DNA of 64,000 nt from Vitreimonas flagellata (GTDB lineage Bacteria > Pseudomonadota > Alphaproteobacteria > Caulobacterales > Aquidulcibacteraceae): positions 496,001-560,000 of the forward strand of contig NZ_SBJL01000003.1 of the NCBI RefSeq assembly GCF_004634425.1. Direction: 5' to 3'. How positions within the stretch are numbered: the stretch's first letter is position 1; each line of letters begins with the position of its first letter. Positions 42,225-52,700 of this stretch are shown in pieces. A model generated the notes under the pieces. It was not told the DNA's origin. It ran no database searches and saw nothing but the letters and a program-made list of their open reading frames with translations. Both the position numbers and the translations under genes were made by a program.

Positions 42225-44316
42225 CACTCATCCTTGTCTCAACCATGGGCCGGCGCGCGGGTGCGGGCTCGCGCTTGGCCTCATCTTCATCCAGGCGCAC
42301 GATCAGATGCGATCTTAGATCGATGCTCGCCGGAATCTCATTAACGGATATCACCGAAAGCTTGGGCAGCGACCTTTTGGTCAGCGCGCGCAGCTGACGG
42401 CGAATGTCGCCGCCGCAAAGGAGTACGGGTGCTCGCCCCTGGCGCATCATGTCATTGACGCCGGCGCCCAGTTTACGGAGCACTTTTTCCGCCAAACGCG
42501 GATCGATGGCCAACGCGTCGCGGCGCGCGCTCGTGTTGATGGCGCCGCTGATCTGGTTTTCGAGGCGCGGATCAAAGCTCATCACGGCAAGATCTCGGTG
42601 GCGATCACGCAAACGACTGCAAATGGCGTGCCCCAATCTTTGGCGTAAAGCTTCGGTCAGGGCGCCCGGGTCACGTTCGCTGCGGGCCAGATCGACCAGA
42701 TGTTCGATGATAAGATCAGTTGCGCCGATCGAGATCGATTCCGAGAGCAGGTTCTGCAAAATCTTCTGTAGATCAGACAAAGACAGTAATTGCGGAATGA
42801 GTTCTTCCACGAGACCCGGTTCGCGGGCGCGGACATCTTCGATAAGCTTGACGACAGCGGAGCGATTGAGAAGCGTCGGCGCCTCAGCGCCAAGCACCTC
42901 GCCCAAATGGGTAATGAACACTGTCAACGGATCGACGATCGTGTAGTTTTCCGCGCGCGCCTCTTCGCTGCGCGCGGTCTCGATCCAGATCGCCGGCAGC
43001 CCGAACGCTGGATCGACGGTTTCTACACCTGAAAGCCGGGCGCGCTCGCCTTCGCCGCGAATGGCCAGCACGCAATCGCGGCGGATCTCACCCTGCGCAT
43101 GCCGTGAGCCGAAAAGACGGATCTCGTATTCGTCGGGCGCCAGTCTTGCGTCATCTACGAACGAGAGAGGCGGAAAGCCAAAACCCAGCGCGCGCATTTG
43201 GCTGTCACGAAGAGCGGCGATGCGATCCAGAACGAGCGGCTCGATGGGCCGCCAGCTCTCGGCGAGCGCTTTGCCGATCGCGATGGAAAGCGCGGGCGTT
43301 TGGGCCGTATCGTTGGTGCTTGTCGCTGTCTCGTCTTTCACATCCGTGTCGGGCTTCTCGCGTGCGTCGCGCGCGATGCGTCGCCAAGCGAAATAGAGTC
43401 CTGCGAGCACCAGAAGGATTGGCCATTTCGGCATGCCGGGCAGTAGCATGAGCAAGATGAGAAGGCCGCCGACAATGAGCGGCACGCGCGGCGCCGAGGA
43501 CAATTGCTGGAAGACTTCGGTGCTCAAGCGCCGGTCCGCCGAGGAACGGGTAACGATGATGCCCGTCGCTGTGGATATGATGAGCGCGGGCAATTGGGTG
43601 GCGATGCCGTCGCCGATGGTCAGCAGTGTAAAGTGGGCGAGCGCGTCGTCCCAGCTCATGCCCATTTGGGCCACGCCAATGATCCAACCGGCGATGATAT
43701 CGATGAGCAAGATGATGACGCCCGCGATCGCGTCGCCCTTGACGAATTTGCTGGCGCCGTCCATCGCCCCATAAAAAGAGGCCTCTTTCTCAAGCGCTGC
43801 GCGGCGTCGGATGGCTTCCTTCTGATCGATGAGTCCCATATTGAGGTCAGCGTCGATGCTCATCTGCTGACCGGGCATGCTGTCTAGCGTAAAGCGCGCC
43901 GCGACCTCCGAGACGCGCTGGGCGCCCGCGGTCACGACCACATATTGAACGACGACGAGAATGAAGAAGACGACGAGACCAACGACGAAATTGCCCCCGA
44001 CGGCGTAAGCGCCGATGGAGCCGATGACCTCGCCCGCCTCGGCGTTGCTGAGGATAAGACGCGTTGCGGCGATATTGAGCGCCAGACGAAAGAGTGTGGA
44101 GATCAGCAAGAGGGACGGGAAGGTCGAGAACTCGACGGGCTTTTGCACATGCAGCGTCAAGAGAAGGATAGTGAGCGACAGTGCAAAATTGATCAGCAGG
44201 GCCAGATCCAGCGCCACCGGCGGGATCGGCGAGAAGAGCACGAAAAGAATAAGCACGACGCCTGCGATGAGGCTCAATTCACGGCCGTCGCGCAGCATGG
44301 ATTTAAGCGCGTCCAT
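42205..44316 (-). CDS. flhA: FlhA, export gate and substrate-docking protein
   Basis: 703 residues with an N-terminal membrane half (VVLILFVLFSPIPPVALDLA, FPSLLLISTLFRLALNIAAT), the conserved FHIPEP-type loop, and a cytoplasmic ring domain (LHELGEVLG-like HLGEVLGAEAPTLLNRSAVV, LLSESISIGATDLIIEHLVD). FlhA forms the nonameric ring where chaperone-substrate complexes dock. Length matches the family. It overlaps flhB by 14 bp and the downstream TPR gene by 20 bp. Confidence 0.95.
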   Translation of the reverse strand: MDALKSMLRDGRELSLIAGVVLILFVLFSPIPPVALDLALLINFALSLTILLLTLHVQKPVEFSTFPSLLLISTLFRLALNIAATRLILSNAEAGEVIGSIGAYAVGGNFVVGLVVFFILVVVQYVVVTAGAQRVSEVAARFTLDSMPGQQMSIDADLNMGLIDQKEAIRRRAALEKEASFYGAMDGASKFVKGDAIAGVIILLIDIIAGWIIGVAQMGMSWDDALAHFTLLTIGDGIATQLPALIISTATGIIVTRSSADRRLSTEVFQQLSSAPRVPLIVGGLLILLMLLPGMPKWPILLVLAGLYFAWRRIARDAREKPDTDVKDETATSTNDTAQTPALSIAIGKALAESWRPIEPLVLDRIAALRDSQMRALGFGFPPLSFVDDARLAPDEYEIRLFGSRHAQGEIRRDCVLAIRGEGERARLSGVETVDPAFGLPAIWIETARSEEARAENYTIVDPLTVFITHLGEVLGAEAPTLLNRSAVVKLIEDVRAREPGLVEELIPQLLSLSDLQKILQNLLSESISIGATDLIIEHLVDLARSERDPGALTEALRQRLGHAICSRLRDRHRDLAVMSFDPRLENQISGAINTSARRDALAIDPRLAEKVLRKLGAGVNDMMRQGRAPVLLCGGDIRRQLRALTKRSLPKLSVISVNEIPASIDLRSHLIVRLDEDEAKREPAPARRPMVETRMSDGVQLQ

Positions 44317-45388
44317 GCGCGGCCTCCGGCGTCTTGGCGCGCGCGAGCGCCAGATAGAGGTGGGCGATCTCGCGGTAGAGTGCGCTAGGCGCCTCTTCGC
44401 CCGGGGCGCACGCCTTGAAGAGCGCGCGCGCCAGAGGCGGCGCTGAGATGATGGGCACAGCCAACAGATTAGCGCGCCGCTTCAGCTCCAGGGCAAAATG
44501 ATTGCGGCCCTTGGCCAGCACGATGGGCGCTGACATCGTCTTTGCGTCATAGGCGAGCGCCACGGCGTAATGCTCTGGGTTGACGATCACCATGTCGGCC
44601 CCGCCTAAGGCGCCAAAGCCTTTGGTCTGTTTGGCGAACTCGGCGTGCAATTGACGCCGCTTTTGTTTCAGACGCGGTTCGCCTTCGCGCTCCTTATGTT
44701 CGCGGGTAAGCTCGGAGCGGCTCATGCGCATCTGCTTGGAGAACTCGCCGCGCGACACCACTTGGTCGAGTGCGGCGAAGATGAGCGCGATCATGAGGAA
44801 GGCAAAGCCAAGCTGTCCTGCGCGTTCATGAAGCGCATCGATCAGACTGGCCGTGTCGACGATGGAAGCTGCGCGCAACGCCAACGCCTCGCGGATGATG
44901 AGGAAGGCCGCCGCGCCATAGAAGACAAGCTTTAGGACATTCTTGCCGGTCTCCTTCAGCATGCGCATCGAGAAGATGCGTTTGAGCCCCTTGGCTGGAT
45001 TGAGGCGGTTGAAATCTGGCTTCAGCGGCTGGGTCGAGACGACGATGCCGCCCACCTGCACGATCTCAAAGGTGGCCACCACCGCCATGATGACGGCGCC
45101 CATCAGCGCCACATTCTGGAACGCATTCCAGAAGGGAGAGGCGGCCATCGCCAGAGCCTGGGGCGCTGTCGCGATGTCGGCGATGTCGCCATAGAGACGG
45201 TGCGCATCGAGTGTGGTTTGGCGTAGAAAAGAGACCCCGCAGAAGGCGGCGAAGGCGATGAAGGCGCCAAGACTTGAGAAGAAGCCAAGATCAATGCCGC
45301 GCGCCACCGCACCCTTCTGGCGCGCGCGCTTCAATTTGAAGGGCGTCGCTTCTTCGGTCTTGTTTTGCTCAGAACCGCCGTCCTGCAT
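44303..45388 (-). CDS. flhB: FlhB, export specificity switch
   Basis: 361 residues, four membrane segments (GFFSSLGAFIAFAAFCGVSF, VFYGAAAFLIIREALALRAA and others) and a cytoplasmic domain with the auto-cleavage site. The site reads NPEH (ADMVIVNPEHYAVALAYDAK) rather than the usual NPTH; the Asn-Pro pair needed for self-cleavage is kept, and NPEH occurs in some homologues. FlhB switches export from rod/hook to late substrates when the hook is complete. Its stop overlaps flhA and its start overlaps fliR. Confidence 0.95.
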   Translation of the reverse strand: MQDGGSEQNKTEEATPFKLKRARQKGAVARGIDLGFFSSLGAFIAFAAFCGVSFLRQTTLDAHRLYGDIADIATAPQALAMAASPFWNAFQNVALMGAVIMAVVATFEIVQVGGIVVSTQPLKPDFNRLNPAKGLKRIFSMRMLKETGKNVLKLVFYGAAAFLIIREALALRAASIVDTASLIDALHERAGQLGFAFLMIALIFAALDQVVSRGEFSKQMRMSRSELTREHKEREGEPRLKQKRRQLHAEFAKQTKGFGALGGADMVIVNPEHYAVALAYDAKTMSAPIVLAKGRNHFALELKRRANLLAVPIISAPPLARALFKACAPGEEAPSALYREIAHLYLALARAKTPEAAHGRA

Positions 45389-46143
45389 CAGGCAAATCCC
45401 AAGGATGCGTCGAGCGCCATGCGCACAATGCGCAGGAAGAGCGCGCCTGAGAGCGAAAAGACCATGGGCAGGGTCATAAGAAGCGCCAAGGTCTTGACCT
45501 GGAAGCCCAGCACCAAAACGTTCATTTGCGGCAGGGTGCGCGACATGAGCGCGATCGCCACATCGAGCATGAAGAGCGTCATGAACACCGCCCCGCCAAT
45601 CCCCATCGCCAAGAGGAAGACCGCGCGAAGATAAGTGAGCAGGGGATCGAGGCTTGCTCCCAGCACGAACCCGCCAATGGGCACAGAATCGATCGAACGG
45701 GCCCAGATCGCCAAGAGATCGGTCGGCCCCCCAGTGGTGAAGAAGATCGCCGCCGCCGCGTAGGAAAAGAGCGCCCCCACGAGCGGCATCTGCGCGCGAA
45801 GCGTGGGGTCAGCGATTTGCGCCAAGCCAAAGCCCACTTGCACGTCAATGGCGCGCCCAGCCGTCTGCAGCGCCGCAAACCCAAGCTGGAGCGGCAGCGC
45901 GATGGTGATGCCCAGCAACACTTCCGCGGCCGCGGCCCCCGCGAGTGTCGACATGTCGAAGGATGGGATCGGCGATGCTGTGGCGACGAGAAGCCAGCCA
46001 AGGCTGACCGCCAAAAGCACGCGAATGGTGGCCGGCGTGCGCAACAAGGTGAAGGGCGGGGCGAACGCCAGCACCGGGATGATGCGCAGGCTGACGAGCA
46101 GTGCGGCGATCAGCTGGTTTGGAAGCGCCTCGAGCATCGTCAT
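45388..46143 (-). CDS. fliR: FliR, export gate subunit
   Basis: 251 residues with about six hydrophobic segments: LIAALLVSLRIIPVLAFAPP, IRVLLAVSLGWLLVATASPI, AEVLLGITIALPLQLGFAAL, MPLVGALFSYAAAAIFFTTG, VFLLAMGIGGAVFMTLFMLD, and FQVKTLALLMTLPMVFSLSG. These match FliR. It closes the FliP/FliQ core of the gate. It overlaps fliQ and flhB. Confidence 0.95.
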   Translation of the reverse strand: MTMLEALPNQLIAALLVSLRIIPVLAFAPPFTLLRTPATIRVLLAVSLGWLLVATASPIPSFDMSTLAGAAAAEVLLGITIALPLQLGFAALQTAGRAIDVQVGFGLAQIADPTLRAQMPLVGALFSYAAAAIFFTTGGPTDLLAIWARSIDSVPIGGFVLGASLDPLLTYLRAVFLLAMGIGGAVFMTLFMLDVAIALMSRTLPQMNVLVLGFQVKTLALLMTLPMVFSLSGALFLRIVRMALDASLGFA

Positions 46144-46409
46144 CCGCCGAGCGAGGGGATGGTGTTGTAAAGCGAGATGGCGAATTGGTTGAGCTTGCCC
46201 AGCATCCAGCCGCCCAACACCAGGAGAATGAGGGCGGCCGCCAGCAGTTTCGGCACGTAGCTTAACGTGATTTCCTGAATCTGCGTCGCCACCTGCACGA
46301 CGCTAATCAAGAGCCCAACGATCATAGTCGCGCCCAAGAGCGGCGCGCCCACAATGAGCGCCGTCCACACCATTTCATGCAGGAAAAAGAGAGCCTGATC
46401 GGCGCTCAT
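46140..46409 (-). CDS. fliQ: FliQ, export gate subunit
   Basis: About 89 residues, MSADQALFFLHEMVWTALIV, with two membrane hairpins (GAPLLGATMIVGLLISVVQV, VPKLLAAALILLVLGGWMLG) and the FliQ loop ATQIQEITLSYVPK. It is the first gene of the leftward flagellar operon. ATG 46409 is preferred over an upstream in-frame TTG at 46427. The promoter should lie in 46410-46600, but no convincing sigma-54 or sigma-28 site is seen. Confidence 0.93.
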   Translation of the reverse strand: MSADQALFFLHEMVWTALIVGAPLLGATMIVGLLISVVQVATQIQEITLSYVPKLLAAALILLVLGGWMLGKLNQFAISLYNTIPSLGG

Positions 46410-46600
46410 CCTCGCATCCCCCGACAACCGTGGCGCGAAGTGGATCGCTGGAGAAAAGCTGGGTCAATTTGCTTCGTGTCTGGGGTTGTTGGGTATATCG
46501 ACACGCCCCTTTGGAGATTGAAGCGTTCTTTAATTACGCGAAGTCTGCACCCGAGGCGTGCATTGCTTCGGTCTTGGTGAAGAGCACGAGACGAACCTCG

Positions 46601-46648
46601 AAAATAATTTCGCCACTTCGCTAAACTCTGTCGAAAATCTCCTGACTC
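46601..46648 (+). promoter_or_regulatory. Upstream block of the second RHS gene
   Basis: This 48-nt block matches 14549-14596 at 44 positions and includes TAAACTCTGTCGAAAATC. It lies about 54-101 nt before the RHS ATG at 46702. The rest of the 46410-46701 gap shows no gene; it separates divergent fliQ and RHS transcripts, so both promoters should be in it. Confidence 0.6.
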
Positions 46649-46701
46649 AGCTTCAGACGGGGTGCGTGTGAGCGCTGCTCCGTCGTGAGGCGGGGTGAGC
46701 T

Positions 46702-49700
46702 ATGGTTTCGATCTTCACGGGGTTAGGCGCAGGGTTTGAGCGCGGCTCAGCGGCGACGCTTGGCGCGGGCGGCCTTTTGGGCGGCGCGGCGCTAGGGCGG
46801 GGCGGCGAGACCGCTTTCCTCAATGCCGCGACCGGCAATCTTGTGCTCCAACGTCAGGACGAATTCCTGGCCGGCCGCGGTCCCGACATTGGCGTCACGC
46901 GCACCTATAATAGCCTTGGCGCTACCGCCCATGACGACAATGGCGATCAATGGCGACAGAGTTCTGATCGTCGCGTCATCGCGACGGGCGCATTCAATGT
47001 CGGCGGCCACCAAGTCACGCGCATCTCGGCTGATGGCTCTGCCATCCTCTACACCTACGGCGCGTGGAGCGACGGCTCCTATTATCGCGCCACTGACGGC
47101 TCAGGCGCTTATGACAAGCTCCACTATGCTTCCAACGTCTGGACCTGGACCGATGGCGCAACCCAGATCAAGGAAACCTATGAAGACGCGGTCGCCGCCG
47201 ACACTTGGCGCATCGCCAGTCAGTCAGATCCCGATCTCAACAGCGTTACGTTCACCTATGTTTCGGGCTCTGACAAAACCAAAAGCATCGTCACCTCTAC
47301 GAATGGCGTTTCTGAAAGCATCGAATATCAATGGGGGGTGAGCGATGCGGATGATCGCATCTCGGCCATCGTCACCAAATACGACCACGATCTCGATACC
47401 GGCACAGCCCAGCTTGTTCGCACGCTGACGACGTACGCCTATGACGCCTATGATCGTCTGACCAGCGTCACCGTCGATATGACGCCGGACAACACGGGCG
47501 ATTCATCGACCTACACGACCACCTACACCTATGTTGGCGCCACAAATCGCGTCGCCACGATTGGTCAGACCGACGGGTCGTTGCTTGAGATCCGCTATGA
47601 TGCGAGCAATCGGGTCGAATGGCTTTTGCTCAAGGTCGACGGCACGACCGACGTTCGCACGACGAAGATCGAGTATCAGAGCGGCTACACTAATATCATT
47701 GTCTATCAGGGCCAGTACGATCCTTCATCGCCGCCCACGCCCACGCCGCGGACGGTGACGACCAGTCTCTATCACGATGCCAATGGCCAACTCACCAAAG
47801 TGGTGATGCCAGCGACCGAAACGTCTTCGGCCTCCGAGATCCTCTATTCCTATGACGGTCTTGGTAATCTCACCAAGGTCACCGATGCGTTGGGGGCGGA
47901 GACTGACTATACTTATGATGCGCGCGGCAATGTCGCGACCATCGAAGATGCGTTGGGCAACGTCACCACGCGCACCTACAATAGCGAAAATGCGCTCACT
48001 CTTGAGGCCTATACGGCGTCCACCGGAAGCTCGTCTGCGACGACGCTTTATACCCGTTACATCTATACCAGTGAAAATCATCTGCGCTATGTGATCAGTA
48101 GCGAAGGTCGCGTCACCGAATATCGCTATACGGCGCCTGGCGAGATCGAGGAAATCGTCACCTACCCTGAGCATAAATACACGGCCACGTCCGCTCCGAC
48201 CATGCCGAGCGACACGGACATGGATACTTGGCGCAATGGGTTGAGTGGGCGCGAAAGCGCATCGATCACACGCTTCACCTATGATGCGCGCGGCAATGTG
48301 ACCGCCAAGCTGCAATATAGCGTGGCCACATCAAGCGCCACGAGTGCGACGACGGACGGCTATTCGCAGCAATATCTCAGCTATGATCGCTCGGGGCGAT
48401 TGCTCTCGTCGCGCTTGGCGCCCGATGCCTATGCCCAGACCTTTGTCTATGACGGGCTAGGTCGGGTCATTTTCTCGACCGATCTTGCGGGCGGCACGAC
48501 CAGCATCGTCTTCAATGACGCCTCCACGACGACCGTGGTCACCACACGCGCCAGCTACAATGCCGGCACATCGAGTTGGCAGGCAAGCAGCGACAGTCTG
48601 GTCACGACCTCAATCTACAACAAGGCTGGCGAGTTGATCTCGCAAGCTGAAGCGGGGACCTTCACAACTGGCGCCGCCGCCTATCATTATTATGACAAGA
48701 ACGGGCTCCTGCGCCGCACCGTCGACGCAACGGGACGCAAGACCTTCTATATTTACAATGATCGCGGGCAGCGCGTCGCCGACATCGCTCAGGACGGCCA
48801 GGTCGTCGCTTACAAATATGATGCGATGGGGCGTCTCATTGAGACGGCGCGTTACAATGTGGCGCTGAGCTCGCTGGTCGATCTTGATCTCACCAATGCC
48901 AAGGATGTGTCGTTTGGAAGGGGGCTCACGCGTCCAAGCCAAGACAGCACGCTTGTCGGCGGCGCCGATATGTGGAGCTGGACCACGTACAATGCGTTGG
49001 GGCAAGTGACGGCCACCATCCAAGGCGATGGCTCGGTTACTAAGTATGAGTATGACGCGGCCGGGCGTCTCATCAAGACACTGGGCTATTACAACAAGAT
49101 CTCGGTCAGCGCCTATATGACGACGCCGCCAAGCACTGCGCCGTCAGTGACTGCGGACACCAATGGCCGTGATGTTGTGATCCGCAATTTCTATGATGGC
49201 GATGGTCGTTTGATCGGCGTGCTCAACGCCGAGGGTGGCTTAAGCCGCATCATCTACGATCATGCCGGCCGCAAGATCGCCGAGACAGCGTACGCCACTT
49301 TGACCAACGGCGCCGATCGCGCCAGCGGCACTTTCGCAACCCTGCTGAACGGCGTCGACGATTATCCCGCGACCGACGTGACGACGCGCTTTGTCTATGA
49401 CGGTCAGGGCCTGTTGCGCTTTGCTGTCGATCCGCTGGGGCGCGTCACGGAATATATCTATCGCTCTGGCAGCGATCATTACGCCAACGGCGTCGTGCGC
49501 AAGGTCATTGTGTTTGACGACACGCCGTCGCTCTCGAGCTTCACCTATGCCGCGCTTGACGCGGCGGTGACGTCGCTGCGCTCGGACGCCGACAATCGCG
49601 TCAGCTTCAATGTCTATAATGAGCGTGGCCAGCTCGCCTATTCGATCAACGCCTTGGGCGCGGTCACCGGCTTTACCTATGACGCGGGTGGGCGGGTCAT

Positions 49701-52700
49701 CCGCACCAATGCCTATGCTGTCGCCTATAATACAGCCTCGATCGGCAATGATTCCGCTTGGCTCGGCAATCTCAATAGCTGGGCTGCAATCACAGGCAAC
49801 CAAGCGGGGATGCGGGTCACCCATTCCTATTACAATGAGCGCAACGAGCTGCGGTACACGATCGATGCGCTGAACTTCATCAACGGCTTCACCTATGATG
49901 CCGAAGGCCGGTTGCTGACGCAGACGCGTTACACCAACACGCTCTCGCCCTCGGGCGCCACCTTGTCGAGTATCGATGCGTACGCGAAGGGAACGGCTTT
50001 CACCACGAGCTTTGCCTATGACAATCTGGGCCGCATCTCTGAAGTGACGGACGCGACTTCGACAACGCGCACCAATTATTTCAACAACGGCGCCAAATCC
50101 CATGAGATCCGCGCTTATGGCCATGGCGATGAGGCCCAAACCTATTTTGAGTACGATCAAGCCGGCAAGTTGATCAAACGTGTCGACGCCTATGGCCAGG
50201 CGGAGGCGGCGACCACGCTCTATGCCTATGATGGGATCGGCAATCTGGCCACCGTCACCGATCCGCGCGGCAACGTGACGACCTACGCCTATGACAAGGC
50301 CGGTCGGGTCATCAAGATTACCGATCCATCATCGGCCGAAACCGATTATGTTTATGACGCGCTCGGACGCACGGTGAAGACGATCGATGCGCGCGATAAG
50401 GAGAGCTTCAGCTATTTCGATAAATTGGGGCGGATCGTCTTGGCCGTCGATGCGGCGGGCTACGCGGTCGAGACCCAATACAATGGCTTTGGCGAAGTAT
50501 GGAAAATCATCGCGCGCGCCAATGTGACAAGTGGCGCTTCGACCACGACGCCGCCCACCATCACCGCCAATGCGTCCGAGGATGCGACCACCATCTTCAC
50601 CTACGACAAACTTGGTCGCGCGCAGACGGCGACCGACGCCTTGGCGGGCGTGAAGACGTTTACTTTGAACGCGTTCGGCCAGCTGGTGAAGACGACTGAT
50701 CCGCTGACTTATGCGTCTTACGTCTATTATGATGCGTTGGGACGGGTGCGGCTCTCGGTCGACGCGGAAGGCTATGTCACCGAGACGACCTATAACGCCC
50801 AAGGCCTTGTCTACACTGTGACGCGCCGGGCGCTCAAAGCGAGCAATGCCTATAGCGAAAGTGTCGAACCGATCGTCACCGCCGACCCGCTCGATGCAAC
50901 AACGACCTATGCCTATGACGGCGCAGGCCGCGTGACGAGCGAGACCAATGCCTTGGGCGTTGTCACCTCGTACACTTACGACAAGCGTGGCAATATCACC
51001 CAGAAGGTCGAAAATGCGGGCAGCGCGGTCGCGGCCGAAAAGCGCACGACCCTCTACACCTACGACGACGCTGATCGGGTGAAGACCATCACCCACGATG
51101 CGCTCGCCGCCGCGCAATCCTCGACCGGATCGACGCTGACGCGGGTGGAAAGCTTTGTCTATGATCTTGCCGGCAATCTGATCGAGAAGGGCGACACCTC
51201 AGGCGCGCGCACGCTTTATTGGCACGATGCGCGGGGGCAGGTGAAATATGAACTCACCGCCACTGAGATCGACGGCGCCAACAAGAAGGGCGCGCTCACA
51301 CGATACTATTACGACGCCAATGGCAATGTAACCGAGACACGCCGCTTTGGCGCTCTTGTGACGCTGCCTGCCAGTCCGGGGGGGACCGAGCCCACTGAAC
51401 CCGGCGCCTATCGCGCCACCACCTACACTTATGACAATATGAATCGCGTTAAGACCAGCGTCGTCGTCGGCGTGCGCAATGCGGTCTATGTGGGTGGGGC
51501 GCTGAGCGTCGATGCGTCCAATGTCAATCTGACCACGACCTATGATTACGACGCCAACGGCAATGTCATTTTGGTGACGGCGCCAGATTTGACGAAAACC
51601 TATTCGTTCTACGACAAGCTTGGCCGCAAGACAGATCAGATCGATGCTGGCCTCTATCGGACGAAGTGGAGCTACGACGCCAATGGCAACGTGCTCTCCG
51701 AGCACCGCTACGCCAATGCCCAATCTTCAGCGCCCAGCACGCCCGGGGGCGCGCCCCCATTAGCGCCGACCGCGGACACCGCCAACGACCGGGTGACGAG
51801 CTTCACCTATGACAAATTGGGCCAACGTCTGTCAGAAACGCGCGCGGCCGTGCTCGTGCACAATGGCACGGGCGGTCAGACCTCGAGTTCTTCGGTTGTC
51901 ACTTACACTTATAATGGACTGGGCGCGGTCACCTCTAAGACTGAGGCGATCGGCGAAAAGATCATTTATGAATATGATCGTATCGGCCGTCTGGTGCGCG
52001 AGAAGCGCACGCTCAGCGGTCAAACCCATCTCTACGCCGACGCGTTTGGCGTGAACGTCACGCCCACTGTAGATTATGCCTATAACGCGCTGAATGATCT
52101 CGCCACAGTCACGGTCGCGGGCTCGACCAAAGTGATCAGCGGCACGCCGACCACAACGGCGCAGAGCCGGGTGACAAGCTATGCGTACGCCGCGGGCGGC
52201 GTCCTTGTATCAAAGACCGACGCTGAAGGTTTCGTGCGTTCGTACGTGTATGACGCGGCAAGCCGGGTGGTGCGTGAGCAATACACACGCGTAAAGCCCA
52301 GCGGCAGCGCAGACGAAGCCATCGGCTACGATTACGACCTGGCCGGGCGCATCATTGCTCAAGGCGCTATGGTCAAGGTGAGCGGCGTCTACACGCGCAG
52401 CATCACGGTATCGGGCCTTGAGACCATCGATACTTCGGTCTCGCGTTACAACGCCTATGGCGAAGTCTCAGAGCGCGGCATCAACGGCGTTTACGCCGAG
52501 AAATTTGAGTATGACGCCGCCGGCAGATTGCTGCGCACCAATGCCGGCGATGGCGTCTGGAAATACTTCATGTACGACGCGGCCGGCAATCAGACTTTGA
52601 TGATTGCCAGCGAAGGAACAGCGATCGGCGAGGGAGCGCTGGTGACGCTCGACGCAGTGCTCGATCTTTGGGGCGCCAATCGCGCCAACATCGCCACCAA

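Noticed and set aside
46410-46600. Sigma-54 promoter in front of fliQ
   Set aside because: No GG...GC pair with correct spacing (TGGCAC, 5 nt, TTGCA) was seen on the minus strand.
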